Source: Desulfacinum hydrothermale DSM 13146 (GTDB taxonomy: Bacteria > Desulfobacterota > Syntrophobacteria > Syntrophobacterales > DSM-9756). From it: a DNA stretch of 64,000 nucleotides. A program made the translations under genes and the position numbers. Of the stretch, positions 17,650 through 25,552 are shown piece after piece. Numbering within the stretch: the stretch's first letter is position 1; every line of letters begins with the position of its first letter. The notes below the pieces were generated by a model. It was not told where the DNA came from and made no database searches. It saw only the letters and a list, made by a program, of their open reading frames with translations. Where the stretch lies: contig NZ_FWXF01000003.1 in NCBI RefSeq assembly GCF_900176285.1, positions 180,027 to 244,026 on the forward strand. The letters run 5' to 3'.

Positions 17650-19758
17650 ATGAGTCGAATCGGGATCTATATCTGCCATTGCGGCCGCAACATTGCCGGT
17701 GTCGTGGACGTGGAGGCCTTGCGCGAGCGCCTGGAGCAGGATCTGGGAGACCAGGTGCTCGTCAAGACCAACATGTTTTGCTGTGCCGAACCGGGACAAA
17801 AGGAGATCCAAGACGACATTCGCCAATGGGGTCTGGAGCGGGTCCTGGTGGCCGCCTGTTCTCCTCGCCTCCATGAACCCACCTTCCGTCGCACCATCAC
17901 CCAAGCAGGGCTCAATCCCTATCTACTGGAAATGGCCAACATCCGCGAGCACTGCTCATGGGTGCACAGCGGCCGGGAGACCTTGCCCAAGGCCTATGAT
18001 CTGATCCGCATGGGATTGGCCAAACTTCGTCTGGCGACCCCTCTGGAGGATCGGCTGGTGCCCGTCACGCGCCACGCCTTGGTGATCGGGGGAGGCGTCT
18101 CGGGGCTGAGCGCCGCGCTGGAACTGGCCGACTGCGGTGTTCCGGTGGTTCTGCTGGAACGGGAACAGCGCCTGGGAGGCCGCGCACTGGACTGGGGCAT
18201 CGGGGTGCCGGGCACCGATCCCCTGGCCTGTTTCATCCGCCCGTTGGTGAGTCGAGCCTTGCTCCATCCCCTGGTGGATGTGCGCCTGGGCTGGACCCTG
18301 GAGAGCTTGGCCGGTTACGTGGGAAACTTTCAGGCCACGTTGCGCCATCATTCCCAGGAAGCGGTTCTGAAAACGGGGGCTGTGGTGGTGGCGTCCGGAT
18401 TCGAGCCCTACCGCCCGGAAGAGGAACGCTATCCCCACGCGGCGCTGGAGCAGGTTCTCACCACGGTGGAACTGGAAAGGATGTTCAAGGAGGCCGCCGA
18501 AGCCCCCACGAAGCGCCCCGCCCCTTTGGACGGCGTGCGCCGGGTGGCCTTCCAGCAATGCGTGGGATCCCGCCTGCCATCGGATTACCCCCATTGTTCC
18601 AGGATCTGTTGCGCCGTGACCTTAAAGCAGGCCCTGGCCCTCCGCTCCCTGGGCATGGAGGTGACGGTCTACCACCAGGACATCCGCCTCTACGACAAGG
18701 ACCAGGAAGAAGACCTCTACCGGGAGGCCCGGCGCCGAGGCGTCCTCTTCCAGCGCGGGCAGGTACTGGAGGTTTCCCCGGACGGAGACGGCGGACTGGT
18801 GGTCCAAGCCACGGACGACTTTCTGGGGCTCGTGACCCACAACCATGTGGATCGTCTCGTCCTGTCGGTGGGTTTGCGACCTCAGAGCGATGCGGAGACC
18901 TTGAGAAGCCAGGTCCGGATCGCCTCCAGCGAAGACGGCTTCTTCCTGGAGTCCCATCCCAAGCTGCATCCCTTGGAGACGGCCATCGAAGGGGTCTTTC
19001 TGGCCGGATCCTGTCAGAGCCCCAAGGACGTGCGGGAATCGGTGGCTTCCTCCGTGGGGGCCGCCGCCAAGGCCTTTCAACTGGTGCACCAGGACGTCCT
19101 GCGCCTGGATGGGATGGTGGCGCACATCGATCCGGAAACGTGCGTGGGATGCGGCACCTGCGTATCCCAATGCCCCTACCAGGCCATTGAGCTTTACGAA
19201 ACGGCCGATGGGAAGCAGAAGGCGCGGGTGGAGCCGGCCCCTTGCAAGGGCTGCGGCGTCTGTGCCGGGAGCTGCCCCACGGGCGCTGCAGACCATCTGG
19301 GCTATTCCGACGCGGCGCTGCGGGCGGCCGTGGAAGCGGCGCTGGCCGAAAGGCCCCAGGAAAAGATCCTGGCGTTCTGTTGCAACTGGTGCGCCTATGC
19401 CGGTGCCGATGCGGCCGGCGTGGCGCGGCTGTCCTATCCGGAACGCGTGCGCATCGTCCGGATTCCCTGTTCCGGCCGGGTGAGCTCGCGCCTGGTTCTC
19501 CACGCCTTTCGTTGCGGAGCGGCCCGGGTATTGGTGGCGGGTTGTCATCCGCCCGGCGACTGCCACTACATCAATGGCAACTTGCGCTTCGAAAGCCGGG
19601 TGCCGCGCATCCGGCGGCTGCTGGCCAAGAAAGGCCACAACCCGGACCATTTCTCCTTGAAGTGGATTTCGGCCACGGAGGGCCCGGTCTTCCAGGAGAC
19701 CATCCGCCGATTGGCAGAGGCTGTGGAAACGGAGGAGACGTCCCACGAGGCTGTCTGA
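17650..19758 (+). CDS. HdrA-MvhD fusion (QmoB-like) flavin/Fe-S protein
   Basis: A 702-residue soluble flavoprotein. Domains in order: the HdrA N-terminal domain (GIYICHCGRNIAGVVDVEAL, VAACSPRLHEPTF, NIREHCSWVH); an FAD-binding thioredoxin-reductase-like core (HALVIGGGVSGLSAALELAD, VAFQQCVGSR, GVFLAGSCQSPKDVRESV); two ferredoxin motifs (CVGCGTCVSQCP, CKGCGVCAGSCP); and a C-terminal MvhD/FlpD [2Fe-2S] domain (AFCCNWCAYAGAD, RIPCSGRVS, GCHPPGDCHYINGN). HdrA+MvhD is the arrangement of QmoB. GAGGGG precedes ATG 17650. The last codons (HEAV-stop) are supplied by the left end of a MITE-like repeat. Electron bifurcation or confurcation is the family role; the partner is inferred. Confidence 0.92.
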   Translation: MSRIGIYICHCGRNIAGVVDVEALRERLEQDLGDQVLVKTNMFCCAEPGQKEIQDDIRQWGLERVLVAACSPRLHEPTFRRTITQAGLNPYLLEMANIREHCSWVHSGRETLPKAYDLIRMGLAKLRLATPLEDRLVPVTRHALVIGGGVSGLSAALELADCGVPVVLLEREQRLGGRALDWGIGVPGTDPLACFIRPLVSRALLHPLVDVRLGWTLESLAGYVGNFQATLRHHSQEAVLKTGAVVVASGFEPYRPEEERYPHAALEQVLTTVELERMFKEAAEAPTKRPAPLDGVRRVAFQQCVGSRLPSDYPHCSRICCAVTLKQALALRSLGMEVTVYHQDIRLYDKDQEEDLYREARRRGVLFQRGQVLEVSPDGDGGLVVQATDDFLGLVTHNHVDRLVLSVGLRPQSDAETLRSQVRIASSEDGFFLESHPKLHPLETAIEGVFLAGSCQSPKDVRESVASSVGAAAKAFQLVHQDVLRLDGMVAHIDPETCVGCGTCVSQCPYQAIELYETADGKQKARVEPAPCKGCGVCAGSCPTGAADHLGYSDAALRAAVEAALAERPQEKILAFCCNWCAYAGADAAGVARLSYPERVRIVRIPCSGRVSSRLVLHAFRCGAARVLVAGCHPPGDCHYINGNLRFESRVPRIRRLLAKKGHNPDHFSLKWISATEGPVFQETIRRLAEAVETEETSHEAV

Positions 19759-19925
19759 CAATGGCCTCTTGGCCTTTTGCGCCTTTCTGGCACATGCAAT
19801 GCCACTGTGCCATGTGATGTTTCTTGAGCTTTGTAGGGGCGGGTTCGGAACCCGCCCCCACGGCGGCCTGGCCAGGCCGACCGCACGGGCCCGCCGGGAG
19901 CAATCTGGGCGTTCTCGGACACGCC
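19748..19925 (+). repeat. MITE-like repeat inserted at the 3' end of hdrA-mvhD
   Basis: A ~178-bp copy. The left end GAGGCTGTCTGACAATGGCC provides the stop codon of the HdrA-MvhD gene. The palindrome with half GTAGGGGCGGGTTC lies at 19833-19858, and the right end is GCGTTCTCGGACACGCC. It interrupts the cluster between the first and second HdrA genes; the rest of 19926-20105 shows nothing. Confidence 0.75.
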
Positions 19926-20105
19926 CCCAGGAAAACACTGGGGATGAGCGCTTCTAGTGAAGACAGCACGCATTTCGTATGGTTTCAGGGATGTTGGCTG
20001 TTGCCGGACAACGTCCCGGCACGACAAGGCGAAAACGGTGATGGAAAGGACGAACCGCCCTTTCTCGGACCCTTTCCCAGTTCGCATCCCGGGAGAGCGT
20101 AACGC

Positions 20106-21827
20106 ATGAATGCACCCAAGGTCATCTTGTGCCGATGCCCGGAACGCCACCCCCACGTGGATGTGGCCCGGGCGGCGTCCGTGCTCAACGCTTCGGGAGT
20201 CCCCACCCAGGTGGTGGAGCACTTCTGTGACCTTTCCACCCTGGAAGGACATCTCCATGCCTTTCGCAGCAGCCCGGTGGATGTTTTGGTGGGCGCCTGT
20301 TCCGGTTTCCTCTTGGGTCAAGTGCTGGATCTCTACTTCCAAGACAACCCCCAGGCTCGATGGATGATCCTGGACCTCAAGCAGGTGTCCGACGAAACCG
20401 CCTTGGCGGGCGTGGTTCAGTCCCATTGGCACTCCCGGTCGGGGCGGTCCCAGCCCAGCTGCCGCCCTCCCCTGCCCAACGGATCCGGGCCTTTCCCCCA
20501 AAGGTTTCGGGCCAAGCCCCCCCAACGGGTTGTGGTGATCGGTGGGGGTGTGGGCGGGTGTCAGGCGGCCTTGGATCTGGCCGGCATAGGCATTCCCGTG
20601 ACCCTGGTGGAGGCGGATCTGTCCTTGGGCGGGCTCATGGCCAAGCTGGACAAGACCTTCCCCACATTGGATTGCTCCATTTGCATCCTGGGCCCCCGCC
20701 TGGTGGACACCATCTCCCACCCCCTCATCACGGTGATCCCTTCCAGCCGGGTCAGGCGGGTGAGCGGGACCCCGGGGAACTTTTTGGTGGAGATCGTGCA
20801 GCAGCCTCGCCACGTGGACATGGACAAGTGCACGGGCTGCGGGACCTGTACCGAAGTGTGCCCGGTGGTCATTCCCAGTCCCTGGAATGCCGGCCTTCGG
20901 CCTTCCAAGGCGGTGGGAATCGTCTTTGAACAAGCGGTTCCCTTGCGATCCGCCATCCAGAAGGATTACTGTATCGATTGCGGGCTGTGTGAGCAGGCGT
21001 GCGAGCGGGACGCGATCCGACTGACCGAGGCCCCCCAGAAACGGCGTCTGAACGCGGGAGCGATCATTGTGGCCCGGGGAGCCCAGCCCCTGGATGCCGC
21101 CCGGCTGGGCCCCTACGGTTACAACCATTACCCGGAGGTGCTCACCAACCTGGAATTTGAACGCCTGGTCTGTTCCACGGGGCCTACCCAGGGACGGCTC
21201 ATCACCCCCAGCGGCCACTCGCCCGCCGCGGTGGCCTTCATCCAGTGCGCCGGCTCCCGGAACAGACGGTACCTGCCGTACTGCTCAGGCTACTGCTGCA
21301 CGGCCAGTATCAAGGAGGCCATGCTGGTTCTGGAACACCAACCCTCCGCCCAGGTCACCATCTTTTACAACGATGTTCGGGCCACGGGAAAAAACTTCGA
21401 AGGCCTCTATGTACGGGCTCGGCAGAGGGGAATCCGGTTCATCAAGAGCCTTCCGGATCGGATCGAACGCGGTGACGATGGGCGCCTCCGGATCCACTAC
21501 GAGGCGCCGGGCGGCGAAGGACGCCAGCAATGGAGCGCGGATCTGGCCGTTTTGGCCGTCGGTCTGGAAGCGGCCGAGGCCCAAGAAAATTGGGTGCTGC
21601 GCCGGCCTCCGCACTGGGACCGCTACGGGTTTTATAAGGAAGCCCACCACTGGGGGGGCATGGTGGCGGCCACCACCCCCGGTGTCTTCCTTGCCGGAAG
21701 CTGCCACGGCCCGCGAGACATCACCCAGACGGTGACGGAGGCCGGTGCCGCCGCTGGGGAAGCCGCGCGTTGGCTTCGCAAGACGGGGGCCCTGGCGGCC
21801 CGGCGGAAAGAAGAAGCGCAGAGTTGA
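20106..21827 (+). CDS. HdrA-like FAD/Fe-S protein
   Basis: A 573-residue HdrA homologue. A ~110-residue N-terminal domain (VILCRCPERHPHVDVARAASVL) is a divergent version of the HdrA N-domain. It is followed by an FAD core (RVVVIGGGVGGCQAALDLAG, KLDKTFPTLDCSICILGPR typical of HdrA), ferredoxin motifs CTGCGTCTEVCP and CIDCGLCEQACERDAI, then FIQCAGSRNRRYLPYCSGYCC and GVFLAGSCHGPRDITQTVTEAGAAAG. GGGAGAG precedes the ATG. It lies between the HdrA-MvhD fusion and the FwdB-like gene. Predicted to be one of three flavin-bearing subunits of a cytosolic electron-transfer complex. Confidence 0.92.
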   Translation: MNAPKVILCRCPERHPHVDVARAASVLNASGVPTQVVEHFCDLSTLEGHLHAFRSSPVDVLVGACSGFLLGQVLDLYFQDNPQARWMILDLKQVSDETALAGVVQSHWHSRSGRSQPSCRPPLPNGSGPFPQRFRAKPPQRVVVIGGGVGGCQAALDLAGIGIPVTLVEADLSLGGLMAKLDKTFPTLDCSICILGPRLVDTISHPLITVIPSSRVRRVSGTPGNFLVEIVQQPRHVDMDKCTGCGTCTEVCPVVIPSPWNAGLRPSKAVGIVFEQAVPLRSAIQKDYCIDCGLCEQACERDAIRLTEAPQKRRLNAGAIIVARGAQPLDAARLGPYGYNHYPEVLTNLEFERLVCSTGPTQGRLITPSGHSPAAVAFIQCAGSRNRRYLPYCSGYCCTASIKEAMLVLEHQPSAQVTIFYNDVRATGKNFEGLYVRARQRGIRFIKSLPDRIERGDDGRLRIHYEAPGGEGRQQWSADLAVLAVGLEAAEAQENWVLRRPPHWDRYGFYKEAHHWGGMVAATTPGVFLAGSCHGPRDITQTVTEAGAAAGEAARWLRKTGALAARRKEEAQS

Positions 21828-21934
21828 GCACCACATCGGCGCAAGACGTTACCGTGGGGTCAGCAGTCCCGAGTCCGGGCAAAGACGGCCCTGGAACAGG
21901 GATCACGGATTACGGACCGACCGAAGCAGGAACC

Positions 21935-23212
21935 ATGGGTGAGCAACGGTTGACATCCCAAGTGTGTTGCGGCTGCGCGTGCCTTTGTGATGACATCGAC
22001 CTGGTCGTGCGCGACGGGCAGGTGGTTGAGGCGGCGAACGTCTGCCAGTGGGGATTGGCGCGATTTACGGGTGACAAGAAGTATGGCGCAGGGCTTCCCA
22101 GGAAGCGATGCCGCGGCCCTCGCGTCCGCACGGGCGCAACCTCCTGGTCGCCTACCCACCTGGAAGGCGCCCTGGATGCCGCCACGGAGATCCTGGCGAA
22201 GGCCTCCCGGGTGGTGGTCTATGGACTCTGCCAGCTCTCCCAGCAGGCCATTTCGGCCCTTCTGGACCTGCGCCGCGGCCGGCCGACTCTCTGGATTCCT
22301 TCCGAAGGCCCCCTGTGGGAAACGGCCTTGCACATCTATGGCCAGCACCCTGTTCCCATGACAACCCTGGAGGAAGTGCGGAACCAAGCCGATTTCGTGC
22401 TCTTTTGGGGAGCCAATCCCCTGAGGAGCTGCCCGCGGCTGCCGGCCCGCTACGCCCTGTTTCCAAGGGGCCGGTTTACGGAACGGGGCCAGGAGGATCG
22501 TCGCGCGTTTACTGTGGACATTCAGCACACGGAAATGGAACGCATCACCCCGCTGCTGGTGGTTCGCCCCGAAGAGGAGCCCGAGCTGGTGGCGGGGCTT
22601 CGAGCCGCCTGGGAGGGGCGGTCCGACCCGCGGCCCAGCGGCGTTTCTCCAAAGGAGGTCAAGAAGGTCCTCCAGGCACTGGAACAGAGTTCGTATCGGG
22701 TGTTCTTTGCGGGACGGGGAACGACCCATAACGAGGCGGGCGGCGCTCTTTTGGAAGAGCTGTGTTCCTGGGTGGAGGAACTGAATCGCCAGGCCCCCAC
22801 CTTCTTCATGCCCCTGGCTTCCGATTTCAACACCCTGGGCTTCATCCGCCAATTCGTGACCTGCGGTGGTCTGTCCCGTCCCGAATGGTCCCTGGAGGGA
22901 GACGTGCGCCGCTGGGAACCCAGACCGGGGGACGTGCTTTTGTCCGTTTCGGGGGACTGCTTTTGGTTTTTGACCGAACAGCAGAAGGACTCCATCGGGC
23001 GCCTGTCCATTCCCACGGTGGCCGTGTCCACCTACGAAACCCAGACCACGGCCGAGGCTCAAGTGGTGATGGACGTGGGACTTCTGGGAATCGACACATC
23101 AGGGGACGCCGTTCGGATGGACGGCGTGGGGGTGTGCGTGGAGCACATCCGCACCGCCGATCAGCCCTCGGACGTGGAGATCTTTCAACAATGGCTTCGC
23201 TTGGGACCGTGA
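21935..23212 (+). CDS. Formylmethanofuran dehydrogenase subunit B-like protein (possibly non-catalytic)
   Basis: A 425-residue FwdB/FmdB homologue of the molybdopterin oxidoreductase class. The N-terminal [4Fe-4S] signature is intact (CCGCACLCDDIDL, then ANVCQWGLARF). FWGANPLRSCPRLPARY and RAFTVDIQHTEMERITPLLVV also match the family. From memory, canonical FwdB has SVCHGPS, whose Cys ligates Mo/W; here the aligned stretch reads WIPSEGPLW, so that Cys appears to be replaced. There is no FwdD-like molybdopterin-binding partner nearby. Start ATG 21935 has AGG close upstream; the frame is open further but without family sequence. FwdA-like follows after seven bases. It is either a pseudo-enzyme or a changed metal site. 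Confidence 0.85.
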   Translation: MGEQRLTSQVCCGCACLCDDIDLVVRDGQVVEAANVCQWGLARFTGDKKYGAGLPRKRCRGPRVRTGATSWSPTHLEGALDAATEILAKASRVVVYGLCQLSQQAISALLDLRRGRPTLWIPSEGPLWETALHIYGQHPVPMTTLEEVRNQADFVLFWGANPLRSCPRLPARYALFPRGRFTERGQEDRRAFTVDIQHTEMERITPLLVVRPEEEPELVAGLRAAWEGRSDPRPSGVSPKEVKKVLQALEQSSYRVFFAGRGTTHNEAGGALLEELCSWVEELNRQAPTFFMPLASDFNTLGFIRQFVTCGGLSRPEWSLEGDVRRWEPRPGDVLLSVSGDCFWFLTEQQKDSIGRLSIPTVAVSTYETQTTAEAQVVMDVGLLGIDTSGDAVRMDGVGVCVEHIRTADQPSDVEIFQQWLRLGP

Positions 23213-23219
23213 GGCGCTT

Positions 23220-24590
23220 ATGAGCAAAGGGGCGATCCTGCTTCGATCCGGCACCCTCTATGACCCCGCAAGCGGCCGTTACGGGGAACGCGCCGACGTG
23301 GTCCTTCTGGACGGACGGGTGGCGGACCCGAAAGAGGCGCCATCGGTGGACCGGGAGATCGACGCCCGCGGTTTTCTGGTCACGGCCGCCGCCATGGACC
23401 CTTGCGCCCACATGGCCGTTCCCGGTGCCTGGACGCTGTGCGCCGCCGGGATGATCCCCGACGCCTTTTCGCTGGCCGAACGCTATGCCCAGAGGGGATA
23501 CGGCCATGTCCATGAGCCCTGGGCCATGCCCGTTTCTTTTAGAACCGTGCGCGGCGACTGGGAGCGGATTCCGGCCTTGGACCGTTCCATCGGGCTCGCC
23601 CTGCCTGTCTACGATCTGGCGATCTGGGTGCAACAAAAGGATCCGGACGGCGCCCGCCAGGCCCTTGCATGCCTGACGAATCGGCTCCAAGGCCGCGGAT
23701 TCTTTCTTCCGGAACCGGGGATCCGCTACCGGCTGGAGGTCTACAAGCTCAAGGAAAAATCGCCCGCCGAAGCCCTCCGCTTTTTCCAGGAAGTTCTCGA
23801 GGGCATGCCCGGACCGCTCGTCATCCCGGCCGCCCAGATGGAAAAAGACCACATGCCGGGCCTATTTCCCGGCGTGCACCTGCAGCGGCTCGCGTCCAGC
23901 TCGGACCTGTCCCCCTTCGATGATGTGGCGCATGGGCACCAGGGTCCCCTCCCCTTCACCTTCGACCTGGGGCTCCCCTGGCCGGATCCAGGTCTGGCCT
24001 TCACCTGGACGACTCCGGAAGGCCCCCTGGGCCCCTGGTGCTGGGACGTGGGAGCCCCGCTCCTGCTGCAAGCCGTTGTCACGGAACCCAAGGATTTCCG
24101 AAATGAGGCCCGCATCCTTTCCTGGGTGACGGATAGGACGATCCACCAGGCGTCCCTGTCCTGCCAACATGCCAACCTGGCCCTTATTGCCAACTGGCGA
24201 GGCTTGGTGGAGGCCGTGGTGGAAACCTGGGGGGTGGAAGGCTGGTTTCGCCTCACACGTCTCAACCCCGCCCGGGCCCTCGGGTTCCAGGACCGGGGCC
24301 ACCTGAAGCCCGGCGCCCGCGCCAACATCGCTCTCCATCCCGAACCCTGCGACGACACGCCGGCCGACTGGGCCGACGCCCTGAGCCGCTGTCATCGGCT
24401 CTTCATCGGAGGCCGAACGGTCTATCGCGACGATCGGGGCCTGGATCCTTCCCGCCCTGGGCGCTTTTGGCCCCAACCGGCGGAATCGGCCCACCACGCC
24501 GATCTGGCCTTTCTCGAAGACGGTATGAGCCTGCGGGCTCGGACCATTGAACGCTTCGCCGGGCCGTGGAAAGGGGACGTTCTGTGCTGA
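23220..24590 (+). CDS. FwdA-like amidohydrolase relative with degenerate metal site
   Basis: A 456-residue protein with the FwdA frame: NG-type start (LRSGTLYDPASGRYGERADVVLLDGRV), DARGFLVTAAAMDPCAHMA, GYGHVHEPWAMP, and near the end LTRLNPARALGFQDRGHLKPGARANIALHP. Catalytic FwdA carries DIHSHIAG (metal HxH) and a later LPHSIHLHCNNLG-type His cluster. Here the first reads DPCAHM (CxH) and the second reads GPLVIPAAQMEKDHM, so the dinuclear site looks lost. The protein is also about 100 residues shorter than FwdA. Probably structural or repurposed. Coupled: seven bases after FwdB-like, and its stop overlaps the next gene's start region. Confidence 0.82.
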   Translation: MSKGAILLRSGTLYDPASGRYGERADVVLLDGRVADPKEAPSVDREIDARGFLVTAAAMDPCAHMAVPGAWTLCAAGMIPDAFSLAERYAQRGYGHVHEPWAMPVSFRTVRGDWERIPALDRSIGLALPVYDLAIWVQQKDPDGARQALACLTNRLQGRGFFLPEPGIRYRLEVYKLKEKSPAEALRFFQEVLEGMPGPLVIPAAQMEKDHMPGLFPGVHLQRLASSSDLSPFDDVAHGHQGPLPFTFDLGLPWPDPGLAFTWTTPEGPLGPWCWDVGAPLLLQAVVTEPKDFRNEARILSWVTDRTIHQASLSCQHANLALIANWRGLVEAVVETWGVEGWFRLTRLNPARALGFQDRGHLKPGARANIALHPEPCDDTPADWADALSRCHRLFIGGRTVYRDDRGLDPSRPGRFWPQPAESAHHADLAFLEDGMSLRARTIERFAGPWKGDVLC

Positions 24591-25033
24591 AGAAGATTGT
24601 GGAATGTCTGCCCCAAACGGACTGTCAGATGTGCGGCATGACCTGTGCCGACTTCGCCGGCTTCCTCCTTTCCGGAGACCTCACGACGGCCGAATGCCCG
24701 GTCCTGCAGGAGCCGGCCTACGCGGAAAAGGCGGCGGCCTTGCAGGAGCTGTTGGCTTCACTGGCCCGGCGCGCCAAGTCCGGGCACCTCATCGACGTGA
24801 GCAGGTGCAACGGGTGCGGCATTTGCGTGATCGTCTGCGAATACAACCTGGCCAACAGCGCCGCCTGCCGATTGGGCAAAGGTCCGGCTGCGGACGAGAA
24901 GGTGGCCCTGCGGGTCGTCAACGGCCAGGTTGTCCTGGCCGATGAAAATTTGTGTACGCGCCTGTTGCAGGCGGCCGACAAGTGCAGCAAGTGCCAGGAC
25001 CATTGTCCCACGCAGGCGATCGTCTTGGTGTGA
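24584..25033 (+). CDS. Fe-S protein with FeS (PF04060-type) and ferredoxin motifs
   Basis: A 149-residue Fe-S protein. Residues 1-45 carry a C-x2-C-x4-C...C motif (LPQTDCQMCGMTCADFAGFL...ECPVL) like the FeS domain of RnfB and of the corrinoid Fe-S protein. Ferredoxin-type motifs follow: CNGCGICVIVCEYN and CSKCQDHCP. The start is GTG 24584, seven bases after GAAAGGGG, overlapping the end of the FwdA-like gene by seven bases. It is probably an electron-transfer subunit joining the Fwd-like and Hdr parts; no catalytic motif is seen. Confidence 0.8.
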   Translation: MLKKIVECLPQTDCQMCGMTCADFAGFLLSGDLTTAECPVLQEPAYAEKAAALQELLASLARRAKSGHLIDVSRCNGCGICVIVCEYNLANSAACRLGKGPAADEKVALRVVNGQVVLADENLCTRLLQAADKCSKCQDHCPTQAIVLV

Positions 25034-25066
25034 TGACCCTAACCACAGCACACAGCGGAAGCGATC

Positions 25067-25552
25067 ATGGAAAAACAGGTGCTCGATCTGGACCTCCACA
25101 AGGGGGATAGGAGCTTTGCCGACGAGGTGTGCGCCAGCCCCGGGGGCGATACCCTGTCTTTGTGTTTTCAGTGCGGCATCTGCACGGGCACGTGCCCGGT
25201 GAGCAGCGTGGACCAGGAGTTCAGTCCCGCTCGTATCGTCCAGTGGGTGCGCATGGGACTCAAGGAGACGGTTCTCCAATCGCGGCTCATCTGGTTGTGC
25301 ATGCAATGCCACCGGTGTTCCTTCCATTGCCCCCAGGGGGTTCGCTTTGCCGACATCGACAGGGTGCTCCGCCAGATGGCAGTAGAGGCGGGGCACCTGG
25401 ATCCCGCCACGGCGCAACGGATCGAACAGAGCGAGAGGCATCTGAGGCGATTGCGGATCCTCGTGCTGGAACGCTGCATGGCTCAGGATCCCTCCGATTC
25501 CTGTGAATTCGAAGACATGGTTCAGCACTCACTGGGGGAGATGAATGGGTGA
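25067..25552 (+). CDS. hdrC: HdrC-like ferredoxin subunit
   Basis: A 161-residue HdrC homologue. Two [4Fe-4S] motifs are spaced as in HdrC: CFQCGICTGTCPVSS and CMQCHRCSFHCPQGVRFADID, with the characteristic SPARIVQWVRMGL between them. HdrC normally passes electrons from HdrA to HdrB, but no HdrB (CCG-domain) gene is present anywhere in the window. Its last eight bases overlap the start of the HdrA-HdrA gene, so translation is coupled. Confidence 0.92.
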   Translation: MEKQVLDLDLHKGDRSFADEVCASPGGDTLSLCFQCGICTGTCPVSSVDQEFSPARIVQWVRMGLKETVLQSRLIWLCMQCHRCSFHCPQGVRFADIDRVLRQMAVEAGHLDPATAQRIEQSERHLRRLRILVLERCMAQDPSDSCEFEDMVQHSLGEMNG

